A stretch of DNA of 64,000 nucleotides from Streptomyces iranensis (GCF_017874715.1 NZ_JAGGLR010000008.1:248001-312000); one strand, 5' to 3'. Shown: positions 14,927-24,180, counted from the stretch's first letter. Program-made: numbers and translations. The notes: generated by a model from the sequence alone, not told the origin.

Positions 14927-17173
14927 CTACTTGTTGGGGATGCCGATCTCGAACCAAGTGGTCTTGCCGCGCCCTGAGGGCGAGCTTCCCCACGTCTGGG
15001 TGAGTGCGTCAACGATCAGCAGTCCGCGCCCGGACTCAGCCTCTTGGTTGCGTGCGTCGTCGTGGAGGAGGGCGGTGGGCACCGGAGGATATGGATCGCT
15101 GTCGCGGACCTCCACCCGTATGCGGTCCGGATATGCCCGCAAGCGCAGGTCTACGTCACTTTGAGCGTGGATCAGCGCGTTGGTGACGACCTCGGAGACC
15201 GTCAGTGCCAGCTCGTCGAGGAGGGGCAACACATTCCACTGGCGCAGCAGCTCCCGCAGGAAGTCTCGGACAGACGAAACCCCTTGCAGATCGTGGCGCT
15301 GTACGGACGCTCGTGCGATGCGGGAGTGTTTGTGGGACTGCCCTCCTTCGTAGCGCACCAGGACGAGTGCGGCGTCGTCGTGTGCCTGGCCTCCGCCGTG
15401 GTTGCTGATCATCCGATCGGCCAGCGCTTCCAGATCCTCGCCGTAGTTTTCAGCCAGCAGACGGGCGAGCCGCTGAATCGCGCCGTCGGTGCCCAGACGT
15501 CGAGAATCCAGCAGGCCGTCCGTGAAGAGTGCGGCAACCGCTCCGGGCGGAACCTGGGCTTCGCTCTGTCGGTAGGTGGCACGTTTATCGATGCCCAATG
15601 GTGGGCCGGGCGTCAAACACGGTCGGATGGGCCGTCCGCCGGCGTCGGTGATCAGCGGCTCGGGATGTCCGGCGGTGGCCGCGGTCACCGTACCCGTCGC
15701 CAGGTCCAGCCACATGCAGCAACACGTGGCGTACAGGTCGGTGTCCAACTCGGTGAGCAAGCGGTTGCTTCGTTCGAGCACAGTAGCGGGCCCGTGCCCC
15801 TCGGTGGTGTAGGCGCGGACGCTGCTGCGCAACTGGCCCATCAAGGCGGCGGCCTCCATGCTGTGTCCTTGCACGTCGCCGATGACGAGCCCTAGGCCGC
15901 CGTCCGGCAACGTCACCACGTCGTACCAGTCACCTCCGACTTCTGCCTGCTCGCCGGCGGGAAAGTAACGGGCGGTGGTGACTGCCCCGGGCAGGTGCGG
16001 AAGGCTTCTTGGCAGCAGACCGCGCTGCAAGATGCGCTTGAGGGCATGGTCAATCTCGTAGGACCGAGCCCGCTCGAGGGAGTGGCCCACCTGCTCTAGC
16101 ATGATCATCAGGAGGGCGATCTGTTCAGCGGACAATGGGGCGCCGGGACTGTCGAATTCCAGCGAGCAGCAGCCCACTGCGCGGCCGCTGGAAATCAGGG
16201 GGAGATAGGCACGTGCACAGCGCTCCGGATCGATGCCGAAGTGGGGATACTTCTGCCGGAATTCTTCGATCGACGTGAAGATATTGACTTCGACGTTATT
16301 GATGGTGTCCGTCTCAGGAGTGTGCTGGCCCAGTGATGTCCCTTCGACGTACTGGACTTCCTCCCTGGACAGCCCGGCGGCGCCGAGTACGTGCAGGCGT
16401 TCTTCTTCCACCAAGCACAGTGTCATTGTTTGTCCGCCGAAGGGCCGGACTATGTGGGCATAGGCTATGGCCAGGATGTCGGGTACGCGGGCCGCGGCGG
16501 TGAGCTCTGTGGATAGCCGTTGGAGTTGGTACAGGTAGCTGCTACCCGTTACCGATGTCGCAGCCGCCTCCGGTCGACCGTGTTGGCGCCCCTCCCCCTC
16601 ACGGGCCGACGATCCTGGACGGCCGGAGATAAACAGCGGAACCGAGGCCCCCTCGATGGGCAAGCCCTGGTCGGCCAGGTTCTCCAATTCGACAGCCAGC
16701 TCGTCAGCGATGCTCAGCACGTACGCCGCCTCTTCCTCGGCGATCGGCCGAGGTGGTACGCAGCGCAGTCCAATAATCCCGAAGCGATGCCGAGAGGTGC
16801 GTAGCGGCGCGCACACCACTGTCATGGGAAACGCGACGCTGACCACGGCCGCCGGCGAATGGCGGGTGACGCGACGCGCCTCTCTCTCGTCGAACACCAC
16901 CACTTGCCCCGTCCGATACGCGATGGACGTCGGCCAAGCAAGATTTTCCGGATCGATCGCCGGCGTGATGGAGAAGCTCAACGGTGAGTCCACCGTCATG
17001 GCGGCTTCCAGCATCCTGCGTTCTGCGGACATCAGGTACACAGTGCCAGTGCTAGCTCCCAGTCGATCGTACATACGCCGCAGTGCAGAGGTCATGGCCC
17101 CATCCCGCCGTTTGATCAGTCCGGCGTGTCCATAAACCGCTGATGCGAAAGACTTGGAGCGCGCAAATTCCAC
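14927..17173 (-). CDS. GAF-SpoIIE phosphatase with C-terminal anti-sigma-type kinase domain
   Basis: A 748-residue multidomain signalling protein. It has two GAF-like sensor regions (about 25-170 and 205-370), a PPM/SpoIIE serine phosphatase (about 385-610: GDWYDVV, VIGDVQGHS, ALFTDGLLD, HDDAALVLVRY) and a HATPase_c domain of the RsbW type (about 620-748: SEVVTNALIHA, RDSD, SGRGLLIVD). Such proteins control anti-sigma-factor antagonists in Streptomyces partner-switching. No membrane segment is visible, so it is cytosolic. The GTG at 17173 lacks a clear ribosome-binding site; the ATG at 17095 is an alternative. No partner genes adjoin it. Confidence 0.9.
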   Translation of the reverse strand: MEFARSKSFASAVYGHAGLIKRRDGAMTSALRRMYDRLGASTGTVYLMSAERRMLEAAMTVDSPLSFSITPAIDPENLAWPTSIAYRTGQVVVFDEREARRVTRHSPAAVVSVAFPMTVVCAPLRTSRHRFGIIGLRCVPPRPIAEEEAAYVLSIADELAVELENLADQGLPIEGASVPLFISGRPGSSAREGEGRQHGRPEAAATSVTGSSYLYQLQRLSTELTAAARVPDILAIAYAHIVRPFGGQTMTLCLVEEERLHVLGAAGLSREEVQYVEGTSLGQHTPETDTINNVEVNIFTSIEEFRQKYPHFGIDPERCARAYLPLISSGRAVGCCSLEFDSPGAPLSAEQIALLMIMLEQVGHSLERARSYEIDHALKRILQRGLLPRSLPHLPGAVTTARYFPAGEQAEVGGDWYDVVTLPDGGLGLVIGDVQGHSMEAAALMGQLRSSVRAYTTEGHGPATVLERSNRLLTELDTDLYATCCCMWLDLATGTVTAATAGHPEPLITDAGGRPIRPCLTPGPPLGIDKRATYRQSEAQVPPGAVAALFTDGLLDSRRLGTDGAIQRLARLLAENYGEDLEALADRMISNHGGGQAHDDAALVLVRYEGGQSHKHSRIARASVQRHDLQGVSSVRDFLRELLRQWNVLPLLDELALTVSEVVTNALIHAQSDVDLRLRAYPDRIRVEVRDSDPYPPVPTALLHDDARNQEAESGRGLLIVDALTQTWGSSPSGRGKTTWFEIGIPNK

Positions 17174-17227
17174 GTAACCAAGAATAGCATAATCTGTTAA
17201 CTATTAGTAATTGCACCGTATTCTGCA

Positions 17228-17280
17228 TGGTCGGTTTGAGGAGGCGTTTGTAGCGGCGGAGGGCGGCGGAGAAGCCGGGG
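17228..17280 (-). mobile_element. IS5-type transposase 3'-end fragment
   Basis: The minus strand reads FSAALRRYKRLLKPTM, the C-terminal signature of IS5-type transposases, and the DNA is about 80% like the piece at 11.95 kb. No other part of an IS is present between 17174 and 17495. Confidence 0.45.
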
Positions 17281-17495
17281 CGGAACCGCGGGCGCCGCGG
17301 TTCCCGGAGCCTCGTTGGTTTCCCATCCTGCCGCACTCGGACCTACCTCCCACTTCAAGCCCGCTGCCCGGAGCTCCACCGGACGCCGACCACGTGCGGG
17401 CGTTCGCCGAGTTGATGAACAACCGCCAGGGCCGCTCCGGCACCGAAAGTGATCCAGAACCATGATCCAGCCGGAACCGACAGGTTCGCGACTGG

Positions 17496-18095
17496 CTACT
17501 CGAGCCACATCGGCACAATCGACATGACCAGAGTCAGTGCAAGGATGAGATTAAATACCTGCCATTGCCGCTCGCTGCGAAGTCGTCGAGCAAGGAGAAG
17601 CCCGGCGACGCACCAGATCGACAGCGAAACCGAGCTTGCGACCGCGAACGCGACACCGAGCAGTGTCGCCAGCCGCGTGGGACCGTCCGCGAGAGTCGCG
17701 AAGGACGCTGCCGCGCCCAAGGTCATTGTCCAGCCCTTGGGATTCTGCCAGAGCAGCCACACCCCGGTCACGAAGCCAGCCGGTGAGGTCGGCGCCGAGG
17801 AACTTTGCGGTGCGCCATTTCGCGCGATCTTGAAGGCGAGCCACAGAAGGTATGCGGTGCCCAACAGCTTCAGGATCAGTTGGAGTGACGGCACGGCGAG
17901 AATCGCCGTGCTGAGGCCAACGGCGGCGAGTGCGGCCATCGACGCAAGACCGGCAGCGATGCCTGCCATCAAAGGCACCGACCGGCGGTAGCCGAAGCGC
18001 GCCCCCGAGTCGGTGGCCAACGTCGTCGCGCCCCCCGGCGTTATCGTGGCGACCACCGCGAACACAGCGAGCGAAAAAATCCCTTCCTGCATCAT
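17496..18095 (-). CDS. LysE/RhtB-family amino acid exporter
   Basis: A 199-residue membrane protein with about six hydrophobic segments. The family opening with TPGGATTLATDSGARFGYRRS (about 19-39; usually TPGPNNL....G...G) and the central WQNPKGWTMTLGA block identify LysE. It exports an amino acid or similar metabolite. It is divergent from a LysR gene, the usual arrangement in which the LysR protein senses the exported compound. A palindrome lies between them at 18154. Confidence 0.9.
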   Translation of the reverse strand: MMQEGIFSLAVFAVVATITPGGATTLATDSGARFGYRRSVPLMAGIAAGLASMAALAAVGLSTAILAVPSLQLILKLLGTAYLLWLAFKIARNGAPQSSSAPTSPAGFVTGVWLLWQNPKGWTMTLGAAASFATLADGPTRLATLLGVAFAVASSVSLSIWCVAGLLLARRLRSERQWQVFNLILALTLVMSIVPMWLE

Positions 18096-18153
18096 GTGTA
18101 CTGTCTAACCCCACCCAGGGACATCAGCATAACGAATGTTGGCAATGACTGAC

Positions 18154-18168
18154 ATTATGAAGCATAAT
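18154..18168. promoter_or_regulatory. Palindromic LysR-type site between lysE and lysR
   Basis: ATTATG-AAG-CATAAT is a perfect inverted repeat directly upstream of the GTG I prefer as the LysR start, and 59 bp from the exporter ATG. LysR-type dyads in such divergent gaps control both genes. Confidence 0.5.
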
Positions 18169-18174
18169 ATCCCT

Positions 18175-19041
18175 GTGAAAAGTCTGGACGTGACGCTCCT
18201 TCGCACCTTCGTGGTAGCTGCGGAGCAGTCGAGCATGACCGCTGCGGGCAAGATCCTCAACCTGACGCAGGGCGCCGTCAGTCAGCAAATCGCCAGATTG
18301 GAATCGACCTTCGGGTGCAAGCTGTTCGTGCGGGACAGTCGCGGTCTCCGGCTGACGGCGATGGGTGAACGGCTGATCGGGCGAGCACGCGCGCTCTTGG
18401 ATCTCAACGATGACATTTGGACTGAGATGAACGGGCGGATCGTCGGGGGAAGGGTTCGACTCGGCGTCCCGGTAGACCTCATGGGCACGATGCTGCCGCC
18501 GGCACTGCGGACTTTCTCAGAGCGTTATCCACAGGTGGACCTGTCGTTGACCAGCGGGTCTTCGCCCGCGCTGGTTGCCGCGCTCAAGCGCGGTGAACTC
18601 GACATCGCACTCACGGAAGAGCCTGTCGACCAGCCTGAAGGGGAATGCCTTGCCATCGACCGGCTGGTATGGGTAGGCGCCCAGGCTGGCCGCGCTCATA
18701 CGGCGATACCACTTCCCATCTCCGTGGCGTCCGAGACCTGCACCTTCCGTCCAACGGTTCTAGACGCGCTGCGACGAGACGGGAGGAGGTGGAGAACCGT
18801 GTTCGAGAACGGGTCATTGGAAGCGACGGTCGCCACTGTGCGTGCGGATCTCGCCATCACCGCGAGTCTCATGTCCACCGTTGCCGGTGATTTGACGATT
18901 CTCGACGGAAATGCCGGCCTACCGAAGTTGCCGGCGTTCGCCATCACCCTGCATCTCCGCCCGGGGGATGCACGGCCTGCGGTCAGCGAGTTCGCAGCCC
19001 AGCTCCGGAGCACGTTTATGGATTCAAGAGTCCGCACATGA
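18175..19041 (+). CDS. LysR-family regulator of the adjacent exporter
   Basis: About 288 residues. The HTH (LLRTFVVAAEQSSMTAAGK then TQGAVSQQIARLE) is typical LysR and is followed by the effector domain (about 90-285). The ATG codons at 18136, 18145 and 18157 would add residues not usual for the family and would put the palindrome inside the gene; the GTG at 18175 (VKSLDVTLLRTF) fits better. None has a good ribosome-binding site. By position it controls the LysE exporter. Confidence 0.85.
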   Translation: MKSLDVTLLRTFVVAAEQSSMTAAGKILNLTQGAVSQQIARLESTFGCKLFVRDSRGLRLTAMGERLIGRARALLDLNDDIWTEMNGRIVGGRVRLGVPVDLMGTMLPPALRTFSERYPQVDLSLTSGSSPALVAALKRGELDIALTEEPVDQPEGECLAIDRLVWVGAQAGRAHTAIPLPISVASETCTFRPTVLDALRRDGRRWRTVFENGSLEATVATVRADLAITASLMSTVAGDLTILDGNAGLPKLPAFAITLHLRPGDARPAVSEFAAQLRSTFMDSRVRT

Positions 19042-19413
19042 GTAAGGAGAACAGCAACGCGTCGCAGCAGAAGGGCTCGCGGGAGTACGACAGCGTCATG
19101 TGGAACGAATAGCCCTTCGGAACGCCGACCCACTCTCCGGCCCTCTCGCGATCGCGGACGGCTCGCTGAAGCCGGCGCCGGCGATCGCGACTCATTCGCC
19201 ATCGCGAGCTGACCCCACCCCGACACCCCATCCCCGGACGTTTACGCGAGGAGGCGATCATCCGTGACGACAGGCCGGATCGATCTCTCTCGACACCGGG
19301 CACACACTTCGGTGATGCCGACGCCTCGCGGCGGCTCACCAAACGAGGCAGGTCGCGGAATGCGCCCATCTCCTCGGTGTTCACATCGGCCCTTTCGATG
19401 GTCCTACGGCGTC
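19042..19413. other. Intergenic, nothing recognised
   Basis: This 372-bp space lies between the LysR gene and the end of the MFS gene. Neither strand shows a recognisable domain or convincing hairpin. Short open frames exist but resemble no family. Confidence 0.5.
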
Positions 19414-20646
19414 TCAGGCGCCTTTACGGGCGGCACGGACAGCCACCGCGAGGAGAGTAAGAGCGAGGCCGGTGGCCACGGTGCCCATCCAGACGGGTGA
19501 GGTGTAGCCGAGCCCGGCCGTGATCACGAGCCCCCCGATCCATGAGCCGAGGGCGTTGCCGAGGTTCACCGCCGCAATTGGCGCCCCGGACGCGATCGCT
19601 CCGGCAGCGCGTGCGTGCCGCATCACGCGATGCTGGTAGCCGGGCGCGGCGGCGAAACCGAACATTCCCATGAGGCCAAGTGCGATCGCCGCGATGACGG
19701 GATTGCCGGCCAGCAGTCCGAAGAGGATCTGTACAGCCAGTAGGCCGACCAGTGCCAGCGTCACGGTGGCGTCCAGCGCGCGGTCGATCAAGCGGCCGCC
19801 GAGGACGTTGCCCACGACCAGGCCGACGCCGAAGAGCACGAGCAGCCAGGGCACGGCGCTGGGGGAGTAGCCCGAGACTTTGGTCAGCGTCAGGGAGACA
19901 TAGGTGAAGGCACCGAACATGCCGCCGAACCCGAACGTCGCGATCCCCATCGACAAGAGAGCCTGGCGGTTGAGGAGGTGGCGCAGATCGGCGAGCGAAC
20001 TCGTTGGTGCGGAAGCCACGTGGGGGACGACGGCGAGAATGGACCCAGTCGCGACGGTCGCGATGGCCACGATGACACCGAACACGACCCGCCACCCGAA
20101 CTGCTGGCCCAGGATGGTGCCCAGCGGTACACCGAGCACGTTCGCGGACGTCAGTCCGCCCAGCATGGTGGCGATGGCCCGGCCTTGATTATGCGCGTCG
20201 ACCAGGCTGACGGCGACGACTATGCCTGTGCCGAGAAACGCCCCGTTGGTCGTCCCGGCGAGAATCCGTCCCACGAGGACGACTCCGAAGTTCGGGCCCA
20301 GCGCGCAGAGAAGGTTCCCGATCACGAAGACGACCCCGAGCCAGACCAGGGCCGACTTGGGCGGAATGCGGCTGAGGACTGTGGTCAGGGCGAGTGCGCC
20401 CACGATGATGCCGACCGCGTACGACGTCACGAGGGTGCCCGCGCTGCCGTCGCTGACCGACAGATCACCTGCGACATCCGGCAGGAGACCGGCGATCACG
20501 AATTCTGCAAGGCCAAGAGCAAAGCTGGCCAGAGCGAGCGCGTACAGCCCGATGGGTGTTCTGCGGGTTCTGGTGATTGTTTCATCGGTTGTCTCGGAAG
20601 CGGTTTGCACATTGATCATGACGAACTCAACCCGCGGAGGAGCCAT
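19414..20646 (-). CDS. MFS transporter, DHA1-type drug/sugar efflux family
   Basis: About 401-410 residues and 12 predicted membrane helices. The N-terminal pattern ALGLAEFVIAGLLPDVA (helix 1) and GRILAGTTNGAF (helix 4 region) is that of the AraJ/CmlR-like DHA1 group. Likely exports drugs or arabinose-like sugars by proton antiport. Starts at 20646 or 20619 (MINVQTA) are both possible; neither has a strong ribosome-binding site. A 20-bp motif shared with the LysR gene at 22086 lies 26 bp upstream, so that LysR protein may control it. Confidence 0.88.
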   Translation of the reverse strand: MAPPRVEFVMINVQTASETTDETITRTRRTPIGLYALALASFALGLAEFVIAGLLPDVAGDLSVSDGSAGTLVTSYAVGIIVGALALTTVLSRIPPKSALVWLGVVFVIGNLLCALGPNFGVVLVGRILAGTTNGAFLGTGIVVAVSLVDAHNQGRAIATMLGGLTSANVLGVPLGTILGQQFGWRVVFGVIVAIATVATGSILAVVPHVASAPTSSLADLRHLLNRQALLSMGIATFGFGGMFGAFTYVSLTLTKVSGYSPSAVPWLLVLFGVGLVVGNVLGGRLIDRALDATVTLALVGLLAVQILFGLLAGNPVIAAIALGLMGMFGFAAAPGYQHRVMRHARAAGAIASGAPIAAVNLGNALGSWIGGLVITAGLGYTSPVWMGTVATGLALTLLAVAVRAARKGA

Positions 20647-20671
20647 CGAATTCCCGAAGCAACTCTCGGGT

Positions 20672-20691
20672 ATCCATAAATTCTTTCGATG
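20672..20691. promoter_or_regulatory. Candidate LysR site before the MFS gene
   Basis: ATCCATAAATTCTTTCGATG matches ATCCAAAAATTCTATCGCAG at 22085-22104 in 16 of 20 bases. The second copy is at the start of the LysR gene 21145-22086. A shared site suggests one regulator for both. Confidence 0.35.
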
Positions 20692-20744
20692 CCACTGCCA
20701 TCGGATGTCGATGGCCGCGGGTCACCGTGCGCAGGCCAGGCCTG

Positions 20745-21110
20745 ACTACGTAGGTCGAGCCAGCAGGCGAGGTAGAGCCAGCCCTCGGCGGTGGGCAGGG
20801 CAGTGACATCCCCGACCAGCTTGGTGCCGGGACGCTCGGCGTGGACGTCGCGGCCGATCAGGTCCCGGGGCCGGCCTCGCCCTCTTGTCCGGCCGGGTCA
20901 GCGGCCACCGTCCGCGGCGCCGCGGGGTGACGCCCTGGATGCCGTGCTCGCGCACCACCCGGGCCACATGTTTGCGGCTCACACGCTCGATGAACGCGTA
21001 CGTCTCGTTCACCGATCGCTCTCCCCCGCGAAGAAGACCGCGGCTTCTCGCAGCGCCTCGCGACAGCGTCCCGTTTGAACTCCGCGGTGCGCGATCGCCG
21101 TGGGAATCAT
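20745..21110 (-). mobile_element. Degenerate IS3-family element
   Basis: Minus-strand pieces in different frames align in order with an IS3 transposase: RTAEFKRDAVA (OrfA start), EAAVFFAGESDR (OrfA end), ETYAFIERVSRKHVARVVREH and GIQGV (OrfB), then DLIGRDVHAERPGTKLVGDV and TAEGWLYLA, where VGDV holds the first Asp of DDE. Large internal parts and the rest of OrfB are missing. No inverted repeats were found. It cannot transpose. Confidence 0.75.
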
Positions 21111-21144
21111 GATCGAGTCTGCTGCGTCGGCTGCGCGGCGATTC

Positions 21145-22086
21145 TCAGGAGGACGGTCGTGGTGTCTCGGCCGGAGGACCGTCCTGTGCGAGCTGAGTCC
21201 GCACACCGCGAGGCACACGCATGCCGTGACTGCGCAGGTCGCCGATGAACCGTGCGACGAGCGGATCCGGTTCCGCGGACGTCACCGCCACCAGTTGCCT
21301 GACCCACCGCGGAGAGAACGATCGCACTGCTCCCGGAAAGCCATGACTAACCGCACTCACGGGGCACACGGCGATTCCCAAACCGGCGGCCGCGAGCTGT
21401 GGTGCCGTCGCGGTCACCGATGTCCTCATCACCGTCTCCGGGTGGACTCCGGCGTGAGCCAAGGACTGGTCGAGCCAGGAGCTGAGGCCGTTGTCCGGTG
21501 TGAAGTGAACGAGCGGCGCACCTTCAAGGTCCTCAAGGCGTACAGCCGACCGCTCGGCCAGCAGGTGGCCGACGGGTGCCGCCAACACGATCTCCTCCTC
21601 GGCGATGGCGGTGATCGTGAAGCGGCCGGTCGAGGGAGCGGTCAGCACTGCCATGTCGACTTCGTCGGAGTCGACGAGGCCGAGCGCCTCGTCCATCACC
21701 GTGGACTCGCGCAGCGTGATCGCGACCCCTGGGTAGCGGCGATGCCACTGGCGAATGACCGCAGCGAGCAGCGGCACCGTGAGGCTCTGCGCACAGGCCA
21801 ACCGCAAGACCCCGCCGGCCGCTTGCCCCGCTGCACGTGCCGACCTCACCGCAGAGGCGGCCGCTTCGATCGCTCGTCTGGCATCCGCGACGGCGGCACG
21901 CCCTGCAGGAGTGAGTTTGACCCCCCGGGGCTCGCGGCGAAGCAGGACCGTTCGGGTCTCGCGTTCCAACGAAGCGAGCTGATGAGAGACAGCGGGTTGC
22001 GACGAATGCAGCAGCAGTGCGGCCTGCGTGATCGATCCGGAGTCCGCGACCGCGACAAGACACTCCAGTGCGCGAAGAGAAGCCAT
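21145..22086 (-). CDS. LysR-family regulator
   Basis: 313 residues: HTH (about 1-62: LRALECLVAVADSGSITQAA, then QPAVSHQLASLERE) and effector domain (about 88-295). It is divergent from the epimerase/NADP-binding gene pair starting at 22221 and upstream of the MFS gene separated by an IS3 remnant. It could regulate either. A sequence at its start codon is shared with the MFS promoter. Confidence 0.9.
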   Translation of the reverse strand: MASLRALECLVAVADSGSITQAALLLHSSQPAVSHQLASLERETRTVLLRREPRGVKLTPAGRAAVADARRAIEAAASAVRSARAAGQAAGGVLRLACAQSLTVPLLAAVIRQWHRRYPGVAITLRESTVMDEALGLVDSDEVDMAVLTAPSTGRFTITAIAEEEIVLAAPVGHLLAERSAVRLEDLEGAPLVHFTPDNGLSSWLDQSLAHAGVHPETVMRTSVTATAPQLAAAGLGIAVCPVSAVSHGFPGAVRSFSPRWVRQLVAVTSAEPDPLVARFIGDLRSHGMRVPRGVRTQLAQDGPPAETPRPSS

Positions 22087-22104
22087 CCAAAAATTCTATC
22101 GCAG
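22085..22104. promoter_or_regulatory. Candidate LysR site at the LysR start
   Basis: ATCCAAAAATTCTATCGCAG overlaps the first base of the LysR ATG and runs upstream. It matches the motif at 20672 in 16 of 20 bases. Consistent with autoregulation of the LysR gene. Confidence 0.35.
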
Positions 22105-22220
22105 ACCTTCAAAGCATGAATGCGGTCAAGGGAAGCCCTGCGCATCCCTGATTGCTCTCATCCACGACACCTTCTCGCTCAAGGCAGGCGAGGGGTTCAC
22201 ACAGAGCGAAGGAGAGGTTC

Positions 22221-23153
22221 ATGGCACAGGTGTTCGTCACCGGCGGTTCGGGGTTCATCGGCCAGGTGCTGGTACGTCGGCTCCTCGGCGAGGGGCACTC
22301 GGTGGGTGTTCTGGTTCGAAGTGAGACATCGGCCGCAAAGGTCTCGGCGCTGGGCGCGGAGCCCGTGCGGGGCGAGTTGATCGACCCGCCCACCTGGCAG
22401 AACGATTTGACGGGCAGCGATGTGGTGTTCCACCTCGCTGCCGAGACGGATGTCACCGCTACTCGTGAGCGTCATGAGCTTGTGACGGTTCGCGGCACCC
22501 AGGCAGCCGTCAATGCGGCCCGCTACGCGCGGGTTCCACGGTTCGTCCACTGCGGGAGCGAAGCCGCGCTCCTCGCCGGTGCCCCGCTCGTGGACGTCGA
22601 CGAGACCGCGCCTCTGCGGCCCGACTCGGAAGCCGTTTACAGTGAGGTGAAGGCCGTGGCCGAGAAGATCGTGCTCGACGCGAATGCCCCGGACTTCGCC
22701 ACGGTATCGATTCGCCCGAGGTTCGTCTGGGGTCCCGACAGCTTCCTCATCGAAGGCTTGGCAGCGGCGGCGAAGGCGGGGCAGTTCGCTTGGATCGGCG
22801 GAGGCCGGCACACAACTGACGTCACGTTCGTCGAGAACGCTGTCGAGGGACTCATGCTCGGATGGCAGCGCGGCCGACCGGGTCAGGCCTACTTCGTCAC
22901 TGACCGGCACCGCGTCACCCTGCGCGAGTTCCTGGAGACCCAGTTCGAGATCTATGGCGTCGATATCCCGATCCCCGACATGGACGCCGAGACCGCCGCC
23001 CGCGAGGTCCCCGTTCCCGTTCGATGGTTCCTCGGGCAGCAGTGCACCCTGCGGACGGACAAGGCCGTAGCCGAGCTCGGATACGAGCCCGTTGTTTCGC
23101 ATGCTGCCGGTCTGGACGCCGTAAGAAACTCGGTGGCCGTCAGCCGCACATGA
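22221..23153 (+). CDS. Extended SDR: NAD-dependent epimerase/dehydratase-like
   Basis: A 310-residue protein with GGSGFIGQVL (about 8-17) nucleotide-binding motif, the active-site YSEVKAVAEK (YxxxK, about 141-150) and the extended-SDR C-terminal substrate domain. It resembles 3-beta-HSD/isomerase-like or flavonol-reductase-like enzymes more than sugar epimerases. The ATG at 22221 follows AAGGAGAGG. It is followed after 56 bp by an NADP-binding protein on the same strand. Substrate unknown. Confidence 0.88.
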   Translation: MAQVFVTGGSGFIGQVLVRRLLGEGHSVGVLVRSETSAAKVSALGAEPVRGELIDPPTWQNDLTGSDVVFHLAAETDVTATRERHELVTVRGTQAAVNAARYARVPRFVHCGSEAALLAGAPLVDVDETAPLRPDSEAVYSEVKAVAEKIVLDANAPDFATVSIRPRFVWGPDSFLIEGLAAAAKAGQFAWIGGGRHTTDVTFVENAVEGLMLGWQRGRPGQAYFVTDRHRVTLREFLETQFEIYGVDIPIPDMDAETAAREVPVPVRWFLGQQCTLRTDKAVAELGYEPVVSHAAGLDAVRNSVAVSRT

Positions 23154-23209
23154 AGCGTCATTCACGCTCAACTGGCCTACGTCAACGTTCAACTGAGGGA
23201 AGTCACAGA

Positions 23210-23752
23210 ATGAAGATTGTCGCGATCGGAAGAGGAATGATCGGCGGAGGACTAGCCAGCCTGTGGCGGGCCGCAGGCCACGAGGTCGAAGAGCTCGGCC
23301 GTGAGGGTGGGGATGCCTCGGACGCGGACGCCGTCCTGGTTGCAGTACCCGGCGCAAAGATCTCGGACGCCCTGAGCAAGGTGACAGGGCTCGAGGGGAA
23401 GATCGCGATCGACGCGACCAACATCATGCCCGCTCGTCATGGCAACTTTCCGTCATACGCCGAGGAGGTGAAGTTTTTCACCCACGCCCCGGTGGCCAAG
23501 AGCTTCAACATGAACTTCGGAGCCCTGTACGGCGAAGTGCGCAAGCAGCGAGTGCGGCCGAGCAACTGGTACGTCGCTGACGAGGGAGCCGTCGACGTCA
23601 CCGAGCATCTCATCCGCGACGCCGGCTACGACCCAGTGCGCGTCGGAGACCTCTCACGAGCCCGCGACTTCGAAAACGCGGTCTGGCTGCTCATGGGCAT
23701 CCAGCCGGTCGGCGGCGTGTTTTACCGTTTTGCCGTTCCCGGCGAACTCTGA
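23210..23752 (+). CDS. NADP-binding (F420-reductase-like) oxidoreductase
   Basis: About 180 residues. The N-terminal IGRGMIGGGLA (GxGxxG-like, with R in the second site) starts a Rossmann domain, followed by VLVAVPGAKISDAL and IDATN. This is the F420:NADPH oxidoreductase / NAD-binding domain 2 family in a short form without the dimerisation domain of ProC. The ATG at 23210 has GAGGGAAG upstream. It probably reduces or oxidises a small substrate together with the preceding SDR. Confidence 0.85.
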   Translation: MKIVAIGRGMIGGGLASLWRAAGHEVEELGREGGDASDADAVLVAVPGAKISDALSKVTGLEGKIAIDATNIMPARHGNFPSYAEEVKFFTHAPVAKSFNMNFGALYGEVRKQRVRPSNWYVADEGAVDVTEHLIRDAGYDPVRVGDLSRARDFENAVWLLMGIQPVGGVFYRFAVPGEL

Positions 23753-23766
23753 ACGAACCGTTCCGG

Positions 23767-24180
23767 TTGGAAATGCGGCGCGCCCTGAAGCCGGGAAGCA
23801 GTATTATTGCTTCTTTTGCTCGCCTGCCTTACCCGTTCGTCGAGTGGGTCACTAGCCTTATCGTCACCCACGAGGGTCAGTGGCGGGACCCGTGCTTACG
23901 CACGTACACCAAAGCAACCGGGGCACGCTGGTGCGGCGGGATCTTGCACCCCATTGCCCAGGTTGCCGCCGGGTTCGGTATCTCGGTCGCCACCGGGCGC
24001 CACCGGTCGCCACCGGTCGCCACCGGGCGGCACCGGGCGGCACCCTGGCCGAGTGCGACCGGGTCGGCGACGGCCAGCCCGACAACTCGGCCAAGCACCG
24101 CCGCCACGGTGCTGTGGCTGTCCCCGGCTCTGCAGGGGCGCTGCCGGGACATGATCAGGGCAACTCGACCTCACCCGTCT
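23767..24180 (+). mobile_element. Fossil IS5-type (DDE_Tnp_4) transposase with an internal inversion
   Basis: Plus-strand blocks match in order a common Streptomyces transposase: LPYPFVEWVTSLIVTHEG, AQVAAGFGISV, GTLAECDRVGD and SAKHRRHG, then LWLSPALQGRCRDM. The missing block CKIPPHQRAPVALVYVRKHG is present on the minus strand, exactly in place (about 23890-23951). Thus about 60 bp is inverted. A further 100 bp or so between GISV and GTLAEC is replaced by a short tandem repeat. The element is dead. The rest of 23753-24340 has nothing else recognised. Confidence 0.82.
23990..24046 (+). repeat. Decamer tandem repeat inside the transposase fossil
   Basis: About five to six copies of a CGCCACCGGK unit (with CGGCACCGGG variants) lie end to end. 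They stand where transposase coding sequence should be, so they arose by replacement or slippage after the gene died. Confidence 0.75.
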
